This document shows, piece after piece, positions 20,470 through 32,709 of a DNA stretch of 64,000 bases; positions within the stretch are counted from its first letter, which is position 1; each line of letters begins with the position of its first letter. A model generated the notes under the pieces. It had not been told where the DNA came from and did not search any database. It saw only the letters and a program-made list of their open reading frames with translations. A program made the translations under genes and the position numbers. Source of the stretch: Mytilus galloprovincialis (lineage: Eukaryota > Mollusca > Bivalvia > Mytilida > Mytilidae). The stretch spans positions 7,777,112 through 7,841,111 of the forward strand of contig NC_134842.1 in assembly GCF_965363235.1 (NCBI RefSeq). Direction: 5' to 3'.

Positions 20470-20925
20470 CTATTTTACATAATTTGGTTATTCTTTGATT
20501 TTTAAGCATTAAATATAGCTACTGATTTTCTGCAATTTATATGCAGTTCTTTTAACCGTAGATCAAACAAGGCTTATAAATCTGGCAATTTAGCTTCTTA
20601 AGATTTCATAAATGTTGGAATATTTTATATTGTTTTCCATGGTTATAAGTTGGCATATAATAAGTTAACAAAAGAGATATTGGACCAAATGAGATCTTCT
20701 TATGTATTTTAGATAATTATTTTGCTTTGAAGAATCTTCAAACTTCACTAAGCAGTTTATAACACAAGAAAATAGATGCATTCATTTGAGCGGGATGCAT
20801 ATGGTATCTTTGATGAGATTTAAAAATTAGAATTTTAATAAATCTGTGATAGTGAAAATAGTGAGAATGTGTATATAATAGAAAGTCAAGAGTTGGGTTA
20901 TTTTGAGATTAAAATCACGGATTAA
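20470..20925. repeat. Unit B, sequence that should precede its receptor
   Basis: Matches 7020-7530, then homology ends abruptly. The receptor half of this unit is found 5.9 kb further on at 26785. Confidence 0.8.
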
Positions 20926-22554
20926 TTTATAATGATGTGTTTAAGTTATATCACATGGATGTTATATCATATTGATGGAGTTCCGAATGTTCAAAGGTGG
21001 TGGGTGTGTATTTTACCTGTGCGATTGAAAATTGTATTTAATGTGCTGGAGGCATAACATTGAGAAGATTCAAGTTAATTAGTGTTACCAAACATTTATA
21101 ACTAGCCAAAACTATTATTTTACATTCAGAAAACGTCAATTCCTACATTTTAAAAGTCTGTTACAAGTAAATTTTTCCCGACACTTCTGCACGAGAACAA
21201 ATGGCGGCTTTTAAAAAAATACGTACTAAATATGTTAAAACAATCTGGTCTTTAGCATGTTTAGCGATCTGCAATTATTCTAATACGTAGCCAGTTTACA
21301 TAACATTGAATACAAGAAAACTTCTCTATACTATTGCATTGTTGACATTTTAGTGAACCTGTATTTTAAACTGTGTGGTTTTAAACGAGCAGAATTATCT
21401 TGAAATTTATCGAAGTGATTTCTAGAAATGAGACTCAGTTTTAGATTTTTTTCGTTTTATCCTACATAAACAGATTTCAATCGGAGGATTCGAACAATTC
21501 ATATAGCATTATATAACATTTTATTCACCTGTGGCTTTTAGCAAAACATATATATAGACTTGCTTGCAGGAACTTATTAGTACCTGCGTGATATATCTGC
21601 TTTTAATTGCATAGCTAGATTTTAGAGTAGTGTGTAGTCAACAATGTTATATTACCCTCTTAAACTTCATCGTATATATAGTGACACTCTTAGTTTTTAT
21701 TCATGACGGAACATAAACTTTAAAAGTATCTTGCAAAACCATTCGTAATACCAGCTGGGGTAAAACAACTGACTCCTGTGGTGTTTCCTGACAGTAAAGG
21801 GAAATATTTGGAAAGGTATTGCAGAAATTCAGGCGAGAATAGTATTTAATGGTGAAATCAATCTGGGCGTAGCTCCTCTCAAGCTCTTGTATGGTTAAAA
21901 CAAAACCTTGAATATAAAATTGGACATCTTGATAACATTGCATTATATGTTTAGTTTGGCACATGCGATCTCACTATTTATGACAGATTAACTTGAGAAC
22001 TGAAACGAATGATTCCATTCAAACAATTGTTAACAATTATCAAGAAATTGCTGATCTCCTTAAGACTTATCCTGGGTGAAAATTAAGATTCTTGGAAACT
22101 TCACCATACTCCGTATTTTTATGAAACTCGTATCAAAAACATCCTGATGTTCAACAATTCAGAAATGATGATGACACTTTATTAAAGCAAATAAAGGCAT
22201 TAAACAATCACATCAGATACATGAATGACACTTTGGGGACTAGAACTCAAATTTATCAGCTGATATCCATCATAGAATCAATACTAGCAACAAAAATAGT
22301 TTGAATATAGCTAGAAAGCAATATAACTTCAATCTGTATAAACACGGCATCCATCCTTAAACAAACCTTGGAAAAGTCTGGTTAAAAAAGATAACCCAGC
22401 AAATAAAAACGGACTGTTGGTAAATCACAATCCTGCTTAGAAGTATTTCATTTTAAAGACAATCTGTATATATCGCTGCTGTGAAGTAGGAGGGAAACGG
22501 TGGGATTTTCTACAGTACTCTTACTTGCCACAACATATCTATAATACTAAAATT
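20926..22554. other. Unassigned sequence of the inserted block
   Basis: No recognisable gene. At 22140-22290 the + strand reads a Gln/Asn/Asp-rich stretch without stops for about 40-50 codons, then degenerates. It may be a decayed transposon ORF. Nothing else stands out. Confidence 0.4.
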
Positions 22555-23305
22555 ACGAGGTCCAATTTATCAGCCGTCATCACGTAAAAACGATGAATCA
22601 AAGAATTCAACTTTATATCAAACTAATATAGTACAATGTTGTTGATTAAAAATTACACCACTCCAGACCCCTTTGTTTCCCACATAATTAATATTGCCAA
22701 TAATTAAGAAGTTCCGGGTCGAATCCGATACCGATACCAATAGTATGTTCACCTGTTACCTATTACCGTATCTGTACGTTCTGTGTGTGACAGGCGCACC
22801 ACCAAACGCTGTATTTATGATTTTGCTATATACACGGGTCGTAATCACAGGGTTGACACTACTAAATTCAATCATTGTCACATTGTTCCCGATTGTAGTA
22901 TTTTAATCAGTATGACTTTCTAAGATGACAATACGAATAATATAATTCTGGACTTAAAATAAGGCGTATAGGTACAGCATGTACAGTTTTCAATTTGTTA
23001 GCCGGAATGACGTAAAACAGCGAATCAAAGAATTCAACTTTAATTATAACTCATTAACTTTCCAGGGACTTTTGTTTTCCAAATAAAATTAATAATAATA
23101 CCAATAATTGATAAGTTCCAGGTCGACGGGTTCAAACAGAAAGATGTTGAAAGCTGAGAAAACTGTGCATCTTATAATCGGCATGACTTTATCAGATGAC
23201 AATACCAATACTAAAATAAGGCTTACGCATAATCATATTCTGTAATTCAGCCACAGACCCGCGATATCACGGGTGTGTTCTAGATTTATACTAAATTGCT
23301 GTTTG
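22555..23305. repeat. Two partial copies of a mussel dispersed repeat in tandem
   Basis: The order 'gcgaatcaaagaattcaact' or 'gatgaatcaaagaattcaac', then 'cctttgtttcc', then 'ccaataatt' and 'aagttcc.ggtcga' appears from 22555 and again from about 22990. The second copy lacks some 200 bp of the middle. Both end in 'atgac..tac..aata' and 'ataaggc' stretches. Confidence 0.75.
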
Positions 23306-23319
23306 GTTAAAAAAAAATA

Positions 23320-23880
23320 TCATGGAGCTAGCCAGAAAAATTTAGCGAAGAACGTCCGACAAAGACAATAATATGAGCCCACACCAAAGATATGAAAACA
23401 ACTATACCTTAAATATTGAAATATCTTTGAAGAAAAAAATTGAAAGTACTAAAATCACTGAAATACCATACTCAAAAACCGGAGGTGGTATCACTGGAAC
23501 ATTTGATGCTATAACTTTTGAACTTTTTCTATATGCATGTGAAATCTACTACAAAAATTCACAGGACACACTTGACTTCAGTTAAACTGCTGCAACCGAA
23601 AATGTGGGTAATAATGTTCAAATAACATATAGTATTACTGATACATCAAAGAAAAGCTTTTCTATAAATGCCTATATAACAAAGTGTACATATTGATAAA
23701 TGGTAAAAACTCGAAAGATTTGAACTATGTGACATTACAAAAATACACAGTATAATGTCTCACACCAAGATATCTGGTGTAAAGATAGATATAGAGAAAG
23801 GTAACAGAAAGCTCACGGAACAACTTGAAGAGGCTATTGCAACGTTGCAATCTGGTCTATGATAAGCAAATACATCAAAT
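23320..23880 (+). pseudogene. Decayed ORF of unknown mobile-element type
   Basis: A + frame opens at 23373-23585 (TGGGITGTFDAITFELFLY) and, past a stop and frame changes, continues in protein-like sequence to about 23870 (LEEAIATLQSG). The pattern of a basic N-terminus, a central domain and then a 'NGKNSKDF' segment reminds me of an ORF that recurs in molluscan repeats. I cannot name the family. Several stops make it a fossil. Confidence 0.4.
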
Positions 23881-24057
23881 TCTCAAACTGGTGTAGCGCA
23901 AAATATAAATCAAGGGGAGAGATTGTCACAAATGTAACAGAAATTGTAGAACAAAAGCAGTTCGTTGCATCTATGGTCATTGGGTACAATATTATAATTG
24001 TGAAAAATTCTCTGAAGATGATGTCAAAAATGTAAAAAGAAAGTATTTCACTTATGT

Positions 24058-25110
24058 ATGAATAGAATAGAATAGAATAGAATATTTTAATATTAAAGTG
24101 CAACCTGAATTAGAACAAAAATTAAATTCATATATACAAGTAATTTTCAGCCAGCCAAATAGGCTTATGATGCACTGTACATTGTGTATCATTATTGAAA
24201 ATAAAATATATAAATAAATATAGTTCAAATTTACACGCAAATTATAGCAAGGCACATTAACAGTTGATTCTAGATTGTCTGATGGTAAAACAGTTCAAAA
24301 TAAAGTTAGAAACAAGCTTGCTGTAATTACAAAATAAATTTTTTAATTTGATGTTTGCTGGTAGCGTAGTTAAGTCTATGTTGTACTTATCTCGGATATC
24401 ATTAAATAATGTTGTTCGTAATCATAGCGTTCACAAAACAGCAATAGATGGGATTCGTCCTCTATTGATTGAGACTTGCACATTTTACAAAGGCGTTGGT
24501 CAAGTGGCATATTACGAAATCTGCCCTTTTCGATTTCTAAATGTAAAGTTCCGCTTCGCATACGGGCTATCACTGATCGTTGTTGTCTTGATAAACACCT
24601 TGTCAAGTATTGCTCTACTTTGTAGTCAGCTTTAATGTTTTTATATGTTCGTAATTTAGGCATATCTTCCAGTGTTTTTATCCATTCCTGTTGATGCAGT
24701 TCAACGAGTTTGAACTTGACACAAGATACGATATGAGCCGTTTGATTGAAATACACATCTTGTAGACCACATTTAGTCATTATTGTTTTTACATCATTAC
24801 TCCATGTTCTTTTATATCTGTTTGAAATGTTGAAATCCCACATAAAAGTTTTGCGACACAGCCTATATTCAGGAATTTCACAAAGTTTACACCATAGTTT
24901 TATCATGTTACATTGAGTTTTCATGTGTATAGGAGTCCAGCCTGTATCTCCTGTGATAGCCGGGAGAGGAGCGTGCTTGCCAACTCCCAAAAATGTCCGT
25001 ATGGCTCTGTATTGTAATCTTTCTAGCAGATTGTACTTCTTAAATCTTAAGTATCGGCGACACTGTACTGTCATAGATTTTGATGTAAGTATCATAGTCC
25101 ATGTTTCCCA
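24058..25110 (-). mobile_element. LINE fragment, C-terminal ORF and 3' end, with (TATTC)n tail
   Basis: The minus frame 25095-24376 (239 codons) matches the C-terminal region of a LINE polymerase: LLERLQYRAIRTFLGVGK, then GDTGWTP, then a late Cys/His cluster CKMCKSQSIEDESHLLLFC. Just upstream, in another frame, a YIKIYDSTVSPIL piece of the same protein survives, so there is an internal deletion plus a frameshift near 25070. The catalytic palm is absent. The 3' end runs to a (GAATA)n repeat on the + strand at 24059-24082, which is the simple-repeat tail of the element. The clade is not certain. Confidence 0.8.
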
Positions 25111-25339
25111 TATTATAGTATTTTGAAGTTAACTTTACATTAGTTGCTACAAAATGATATATTCATATGCATCTATATGTAAAGTTGTATTTATTTGTCA
25201 TTATCTGTATATTTCAGATCTGTCCTTGTCTTCTGTGTAATATTTATTAAAATGTATGAACGTTTTGCATTCAATTTATCTGAGCCTTATTCCACCTGGT
25301 CATAGATATGAAAAAGATCTGTATCAAATATAATCTAGA

Positions 25340-26160
25340 AAACCCGTTATAGCTACTTTATAATGAAATGTCAAAAGGAAAATGGAAGAAAATGACTATC
25401 ACAGCAGTACATAAATATTGGACAATAAGAATTAATGAAGAAATAATGTATTACTCCAGCTTGAAATTCATTCAAACATCGTCATTTAAAGTTTGGAAAA
25501 TTCATCCATTGGCCTTAGCGAATAGTGCTAATCAAAGAGACATCAACAGAATCCCAACAAGAATAAAAATTACAACTGGAAACTACATTCTACAGACGAA
25601 TAGAGCAGCTTACACTCAAAACAACGTTGATCCAACATGTACATTATGTGACCAGGATGAGGAAGAATCACTATCACACTTTGTGCTGTGTTGTAGAGCA
25701 CTAGATCAAATTCGTACACCAATATTGAAAAACATTATATGTGAATGTAGTGAGCTTCTTGCTTTGCAACATTCTAATATTCAGCTAGACATTTTGCAAC
25801 TAATTATTAATCCATTCCACTATGCTGGCAGTGTTGGGTCTGTAAATGATATAAGCTGTAGAATTGAACCTTTGTGTAGACAGTTAATATATAACTTACA
25901 CAATAAGAGATATGAAATACTTTCAAAAATGGACTTGATAATAGAAGATGAACTTTAAAGTCAGATAGAAAGGTCAAATAGCGTTTTTGCAGATCGCCTA
26001 GGCTTAATATTATAAATAGTATTTGTATATTTATATTTTAATAGTATACAGACAATTTTTATCTTTTACATATAAAAGGATAAATAAGTATCGTAATTTG
26101 AACTGTGAACTGTGTACATAATACTCATAGTGTAAATATATTGATGGATTAATATTCTAT
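25340..26160 (+). mobile_element. LINE fragment, C-terminal domain only, opposite orientation
   Basis: The 196-codon frame 25368-25958 has the layout of the end of another LINE ORF2. A Lys/Trp-rich GKWKKM start is followed by RIPTRIKITTGNYILQTNR and a CCHC-type cluster CTLCDQDEEESLSHFVLCC. It is not similar to the neighbour at 24376-25095, so it is a different family. The AT-rich tail to about 26160 may be its 3' UTR. It lacks reverse transcriptase. Confidence 0.75.
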
Positions 26161-26388
26161 ACTATTGCGGTGGTGGAACTCATTTTATTGTTTTACTCCT
26201 TATACGGAGGTGTGGCAGAAATTCATCGGATACAGATACAATTACATGGCACAGATATACATACATACGACGAGGGAAATTAACTTTCTTATTAATATTT
26301 TGCAATTTGATCGCAGCTATTCTGTGACTTTTACTCCGACGTTAAATATAAAGCAATTACAATATACATCTTAACTCTTTATTTAAGA
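26161..26388. other. No recognisable feature
   Basis: AT-rich sequence between the LINE tail and the hairpin element; nothing identifiable. Confidence 0.4.
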
Positions 26389-26537
26389 ATTGAATGCTTC
26401 TTTTTGTAAATTCATTGGGGTGTAAAAGCGTTGACCGAAGTACATTTTGTATGAAGCGCGGAAGCGCTTTATTCTAAAAATGTGCGCACGGTCAACGCTT
26501 TTACAACCCTATGAAGTTACAAAAAGAAGCATTCAAT
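26389..26537. repeat. 149-bp near-perfect hairpin element
   Basis: Arms of 49 bp (26389-26437 and 26489-26537) are inverted copies: 'attgaatgcttctttttgta' against the complement of 'acaaaaagaagcattcaat', continuing through 'gtaaaagcgttgaccg'. The 51-bp centre is itself palindromic around 'gaagcgcggaagcgctt'. It looks like a fold-back MITE. Confidence 0.9.
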
Positions 26538-26784
26538 ACGTATAATTACAATTTTTTAGCTATGATCAAGAAAAAAACGAATTTTATATTGTTTTTATTT
26601 AATTCACCTGTGCACTTTATTGTGGGACCACGTGCTATCGTGAATGAAAAGAATTATTGAGTGATACAATTGCTTACGGAATAACACGTGATGTGCTGTT
26701 AGCTAATCAGAATAAAGTATTATAATGAAACATACATCTAATGTAATTATAAAATAAAAGATAACAATTATTTTAATATATGTG

Positions 26785-27313
26785 TATACTAAGAAACCTA
26801 ACATAATCTATCAAGTGAATTCGATTTGAAAATATTCGTCAATAGAAACTATTCAGTAGAAGATAGACTGACAACTTGGAATTTGGTAGAAGCTACAAGG
26901 TACATACCACACGACGTGTTTCTCGTTTTATATTTCATACTGGGATTAGTAAGGAAATTGATAGTGTTGATTGATTATAAATTGAGACTGAAACAAACTG
27001 AAGGCAAGTACAATATACCAATATTGGTATTTTGTAAGATGTCAATAACCGACGAACGAATTTCTGCAGCTAAACGCTTTTCATTGATGATTATAGTTAT
27101 AAACGTAGTATTCATTCTTTGCTATATTCCTCAGTTAGCTTTACTCTTATCGCTTTTTTTCATCGTAATTTCTGGATCCAAAGAACGGAAGATGAGGTGG
27201 TTATTATAAACTTTATTGAACAAATGATAATTCTAAACAACACTGTCAATCCTTTTGTGTATGTAATGTTTGACAGACAATTTAGAGCTGAGTCGAAAAC
27301 GTTGATGTGTTAG
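26785..27313 (+). pseudogene. Class A GPCR, unit C copy, TM2-ICL3 deleted
   Basis: From 26826 the frame gives an extracellular N-terminus and TM1 (FLVLYFILGLVRKLIVLI), here in frame with the following loop (RLKQTEG), unlike copy A. It then jumps from TM2's first residues directly to the end of loop 3 (ITDERISAAKRF) and continues into TM6 (CYIPQLALLL). The missing piece equals 7767-8432 of copy A: 666 bp, a whole number of codons. After TM6 a T-run one base shorter than in copy A shifts the frame, and TM7 (NPFVYVMFD) is read in the frame that ends at 27313. TM1's GN motif is RK here. It is a pseudogene by both lesions. Confidence 0.88.
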
Positions 27314-28375
27314 AAATAACTGAATTTTCAGTATTGATTAAATGTCATTAAATGACCTTTCATTAAAAAACATTAAACTTCATATTTTAAGTGGAGTCGT
27401 AAGCACAACATTCATAATTAAACATGCAGACCAATTGATTCATGACTATTGTACAGTGGTACATGCGGTATGCTACTGTTACATTACTTTACGGACGCAC
27501 AAGTTATTTATCTGTTATGGAATACCTTTTTTACAGATGACAACGGAAATGTTCCAATTGTTTTAGCCACTTTATCATCTTCTTTTTATTCGAATGTTAT
27601 CTATTGAATAATCACTTGGTAGTAACTGTTGGAAACAACGACCAGAAAATCTCCCGCCATCTTAAATAGATTATTAGCTAACGTTTGGAAAATCGTTTAC
27701 AATTATTCATGTATTCGAAATGATTATTATAAATATTTATTTTTTTTAAATGCTTTTGTATGTATTGGTCTCTGCTGTTTATTAATTGTCATGTTGTAAA
27801 TATGTTTTTTCATTGCTTTAGCACACTGTAGCATATATGTGCTTTTTGCAATAAAGTTTCATTCGTTTATTTAAAACAGACTGGAAACAGTGAAGTCTGA
27901 TCATTCGTTCTTTCGTTGTATTGTACAAAATTGTGTAAAAAGGTAAGTATCTGACCAGACACATATTTTGGATCTTATTTGAATGAATGTATAAATGTTG
28001 TAGATATTCGAATGTTTCATTATGACAATGATTTAAAAATAAACTAAATAAATTAAAAGAGTACATACTACGCTTATTTCTAGAAACAAAACGAAGCTTT
28101 AAGTTCTTGCAGTTTGTGTTTGTACCGGCCGACCAAGCAGCCAATGATGCGGTTGTATGATGTAACTACTAAACGATAGTGATTAAGTATGTAATTTTGA
28201 ATTATTCCACAGTCGAGTAGTGAGCTCCACATAGTGTTAAATAGTACACAGTAATCTCATAACCATATTACTGCTTAATGACTCTTCTGCACATTTGCAG
28301 GACCATGCTCTGTATTTGTTACACTGTACAAAAAAACATAAACTATCGTTTCACCTTTGCTCTAGTAAGTAATAT
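27314..28375. repeat. 3' flank of the unit C receptor
   Basis: Pairs with 8730-9610, for example 'ctgaattttcagtattg', 'agatgacaacggaaat' (shared with D), 'tgtataaatgttgtag' and 'gtgagctccaca'. About 200 bp at 27670-27880 is extra relative to copy A. Confidence 0.75.
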
Positions 28376-28404
28376 GACAAGTTTAGCTAGCAATAAAACA
28401 GTTT

Positions 28405-28560
28405 ATTCACCATTTTTTACATAAGATTATGCCTTTACCAAGTCGGGAATATGACAGTTGTTGTCCGATTCTTTTGAATAGTTTTCCATTTGATTAGAGA
28501 GTTTTCGTATTGAATTTTCCTCGGGGTTAAGTATTTGTGTGGTTTTACTTTTTATATTTA
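28405..28560 (-). repeat. R2 dispersed repeat, inverted copy
   Basis: Complement of the family: 'accaagtcgggaatatgac' then 'ttttcctcggggttaagta' and 'gtggttttactttttat'. Confidence 0.8.
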
Positions 28561-28604
28561 TTTAAGGCCACTTTTCACTCTATATACATAATATATATTT
28601 ACAA

Positions 28605-28958
28605 CTCGTCTAAACTTCAACCCAACAATGTTAGATCTGTAAATTTGTGTTTGCAAATTTTTTGTTCTTCCCTTGCCGGGATCCGAACCCATGCTACTGA
28701 GATATCTTGACATCAAATCGCCTGAACTGTAGCCGTCCCGCTAGACAACACGACCACCTGTACTTCACTAAAATAAAGCTTTCGGTTGTGTTACCTTTCT
28801 TCGTCAGTTTTAATCTAGCGTCGTACTATAGTACATGATATATAAGGCATGGAGATGTTATTGTTACAGATCAGCTCAATTATCTATAGTAGAGGATCCT
28901 ACAAATTAATGCAAGATACAGTCACAGAAAATAATTATATTTATAAGTACGTCTGAGT
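28605..28958 (-). mobile_element. tRNA-derived SINE, inverted copy
   Basis: Inverted counterpart of the element at 2052-2408, with the same order: 5' body, tRNA-like region with B-box 'gggatccgaaccc' on the + strand (one mismatch in the box), then the tail 'caacccaacaatgttagatc'. It ends at an AT-rich stretch on the left. Confidence 0.85.
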
Positions 28959-29037
28959 CAGTGACAACTCTACAACAGATTTATCCATCGGATCACCAGC
29001 AATGATGGTGATACATGGCTGTGTACATTATGTATAT

Positions 29038-29108
29038 ACAACTCGTCTAAACATCAACCCAACAATGTTAGATCTGTAAATTTGCTTTCGCAAATTTTTT
29101 GTTCTTCC
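29038..29108 (-). mobile_element. SINE 3'-tail fragment
   Basis: Repeats only the tail of the SINE (complement of 'gaacaaaaaatttgcgaaag' to 'tttagacgagttg'). It is bounded by TA-rich sequence, as are the other tails. Confidence 0.75.
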
Positions 29109-32100
29109 ACATATATATATGTACATACACAATGATTAGAAACACAAAATGGCAATCCCAGGAAAGTTTGATACTTTGGACAAGAAAGACATATAAACAT
29201 GTCAAACAAGAAAACCTTGGAAAAACAAGATAAATTCTGATGTTGAACACTGACAACACAAATCAAGTAAAACAGACAAACAACAATGAACACATAAACA
29301 AACGCAACAGTTTAAAATGTTAAACAATAGATTGCCTTTAAATGGCTTTAACATAATAAAGCGTTATAACTTAAATAAGAAACTATAACTTTATATACAA
29401 AATATAAAAAAGCAAAAGCCTATATTCAATCTTGGTTCGTTAGAATGGTAAAATTCATAAAACAGAATACGAAAAATATATAATAGAAGTGTTACCCAAT
29501 AAAGGTGCAGTTAATGCTATGTATAGATGGAGGCTAGGTATGTAAGAGATATCAAGATTAACGATTTAATGTTCAAATGAATCGAGAGAAAGCAAACGTT
29601 TGAGCAAGCTCACTCTTAAATTAAGAGACATCAATTTTCATTTTAACCTCATCAAATGTCATTTAAACCTACCAATTCATCATGTGTATATGTATTACAT
29701 AGAGTAGTTATCTTGTTAAGGATGTACCCTTCAAATTCATTTCTTGTTTTGTATCAAACGATTTGTAAATGATATAATTTTACGCATTTATCTTAATGAC
29801 AAAGAAATTCCTCTGAATCCGTTGTTGACGCCAAACCGCGAAAACATCTGAATGTTTAATAACATTCTTTTTAGTTATCTTAATATGACATCATGTATCA
29901 ATCGCTCTTCTGTCAGATATAAATACGATTTTAATCATCCTCAAACAAACAATATCATATTAAAAAGTAAACAAACATATCTTCATACAAGTGGGAAATA
30001 TATCGTAGTAGGTAGGTGTTATTTTATATACGGGGTATGTAATCTTTCATAATGTTGATGGTAAATATACAGACGACGAATTAAACCTAATAGGAAGAAA
30101 GAAGAAAAAGAGACAAAATAAAACAAAAGGACAGTTTATACGACACTACACACTCAACAAAACGTTATGCTACATGAAATCTGTGTTTGAATACAAGGCG
30201 TCCACAGAAAAACTTAAACAATTGTGTAGATCTTTATATTACACCGTGGCACCAATCTGTTGCAAAAGAGAAGTTAAGTATAAGTACGGTCTAAGTTGGA
30301 ACTTAAAAAAAAAAAGGTAATGTGAAAGGGAATATGAGATATAAATGTATCCTCTGCAGATATATTTTTTAAACGGTTATCTTAATCAGGCTGTAGTCAG
30401 TAATACGTAAGAACAGATGACCCCACTTTTTGTTAATTTTAATTCTTAAAATATTATCTCTATTAGGAACATTGTGATTGAAAATATAGACAATATAATA
30501 TCATATTGAATGGAACGTTTATATCTCTGCTTGAAGCAATTGCACAATAAAAATATTATCCGCTCCGTATTCAGTACTCCGGTACCGATATGAATTTATT
30601 ACATGACTGATACTTCACACCTGTATTTGTCATTTCTTGACACATTTTCTCCCAACTCAATAACGACATTTTTTCTGTTTGGTAGATATTGATATCAAAC
30701 TTCAGAAACAACAGTTAATTCCGTAAAAGTAATATGTGTGTTGGAACTGTAAATTAACAGATTATGTTTTTTTTCATAATTGTGCGATTGAAGTAGCAAG
30801 TGATACATGAATATATGGTGCCGCTTACTGTCTCGATCAATCTAGTCGCGTTACTTTTGAGTGAATGTTTTATCGCAGTTTTTTCCTACATAGACTTAGA
30901 ATCCATTAACGATTAATGAGACTCGATCACAAGGACTTTACTATCATCTCTTATTAACAGTGGCTTGTTATTTTAGCTGCTTGATCTCGTTTACGTTCAT
31001 AACAATAATTTTCAACTACAAGAATTGATTTTAAATAAATTCATATTGACCTTTTAACACGATGCGTAACTATTCCAGGCAGATAATTTTTAATACCTGT
31101 TAATCAATTTGATTTAGAAATGTGTACATTAACTCTTACCCGAAATATGAAGACATTAATATGTTACGTTATGTTAAGATCTAAGTTCTTTAGTATCAGG
31201 TTTTTAAGTTTAAAGTGATATTTTAAATAATGTTACTTATTTTTGCAATATATTCAACATATATGACCTGATAGCAATTAATATGGTACTTGCAGGATTT
31301 TATTATCTCAGTGTTTCGTAGACTTTTGTTCTTTATTGTAAAGATTTGGAACTTTTCAAGAACACTTTGTTTGGCATTGTGCCAAGTGGCATATATTAAA
31401 GTGAATTACCCTGATGGTATTCACTAATTCCCGGTAGTACTTTCTGATCAGTGATAAGTGCTCCATAAGTTATTTTTTATTTAACAGTGCTAAGCCTTGT
31501 AAATGTTTGGTTAACAAACAATTTCAATCATGATCAGCCGACAGACTATTTGACTTCCCTTATGATCATTCAAACTACAGCTGGCACAATTTTAATGCGT
31601 TTGCCTCGTCTACATCTGATGTTTATTTATTCTACATTTTAAAAATCGACATCTTTGTCTACTGATGAGTGTCGATCAATTTCGTTCAAATATGTCATGT
31701 GCACTGATGTAGTTAACTTATTTCAGCTTTTTTACTTTGTGTCCGAATATGGATTCAATATTTTGATTCGTTTTGATTCGATTGTTAATGGTGAATCGTA
31801 TGCAGACAAAACGCTGGACATGTGAAGAGATAACTAGTCTAGCAGTCAGTATTTTGTTTTGGCATGAAATATAATAGATTAGATTTTTTTCCTAAATGTT
31901 TTGTGGTTGAATTTGGATTACATTAAGAGTTTTATATCACCAGGCGAAGATTGTCGTCGCATTTGTCACAATAAATATGTGCTTGCATCATTTAATATTT
32001 TTATATTGATTCACACATCGCTTAAATTTTATAATAATATATTGATCAGCAATGTCTTCACTTATAATGTTTAAAAAGTACATGTATATACACAAACATA

Positions 32101-32324
32101 TTTCTGAAATACATTTACGTTTGGGCAATATTAACTATTTGAGAGGTAATACAAATATTATTGTAAATGTTTCATCTCAAATATATGAAACCTTATCGTT
32201 TTGTATGAGTATTTGAAACATAGAAAAAGCAAAATTTAAAGTGTACCATCCATTTAAAGTAATTTAACTTGTATCTTTATTACATGTAATAAATTGCATT
32301 ATGTTCTTTTGTTATATTTTTTAG
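29109..32324. other. 3.2 kb without a recognisable gene
   Basis: AT-rich, with scattered short open frames lacking any domain. A weak R4/R3-like stretch ('acacaaatcaagtaaaacag' to 'aaacgcaac') occurs at 29240-29315. It is the likely 5' flank or first intron of the LDLa gene that begins at about 32330; I see no confident promoter or 5' exon. Confidence 0.45.
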
Positions 32325-32329
32325 TACAG

Positions 32330-32486
32330 ATGAAAAGGTACAACTCCTGGTCATTGCTTTTGTATATATTAGCAGTAGAATCATGTAAAAATGATCAATT
32401 TCAGTGTACCAATGGACAATGTGTTCACTTACAATTTCGATGCGATAATAGTTTTGAGTGCGGTGACAATTCTGATGAATTAAACT
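32330..32486 (+). CDS. LDLa gene 1, exon with signal peptide and LDL-receptor class A domain
   Basis: ATG at 32330 gives a basic then hydrophobic stretch ([16 protein letters not shown]) that could be a signal peptide, running straight into one complete LDLa domain. The six cysteines are in order and the calcium-binding acidic box reads CGDNSDE. The exon ends at 32486 before a consensus donor 'gtaagt', splitting the last Cys codon in phase 1. Alternatively the exon starts at 32379 after an AG, giving a 108-bp symmetrical phase 1-1 exon. The paralogous exon at 49446-49553 is also 108 bp with the same phases. LDLa modules bind ligands through a calcium-stabilised fold. An acceptor-like 'atattttttag' at 32314-32324 suggests an upstream non-coding exon. 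Confidence 0.75.
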
Positions 32487-32695
32487 GTAAGTTCAGGTAT
32501 CAGATGTTTTAACAAAGAACATTTATAACATAGCATAGTGTAGAATCAATGTGTAGAAATATCGTAAAATATTAAACAAGTTAAGACGATCCAAGGGAAT
32601 GAACAATTCAAAAGTTAATAATCAATAATGATAGATTGATTATATATAAAAGATAAAAGATACTACCATAATTTGTTGTTGTTCTTTTTTTTTGT

Positions 32696-32709
32696 GGGGG
32701 GGGGGGGGG
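32696..32709. repeat. Poly(G) run of 14
   Basis: Fourteen consecutive G within intron 1 of LDLa gene 1, directly after a T-rich run; unusual in such AT-rich DNA. Confidence 0.9.
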
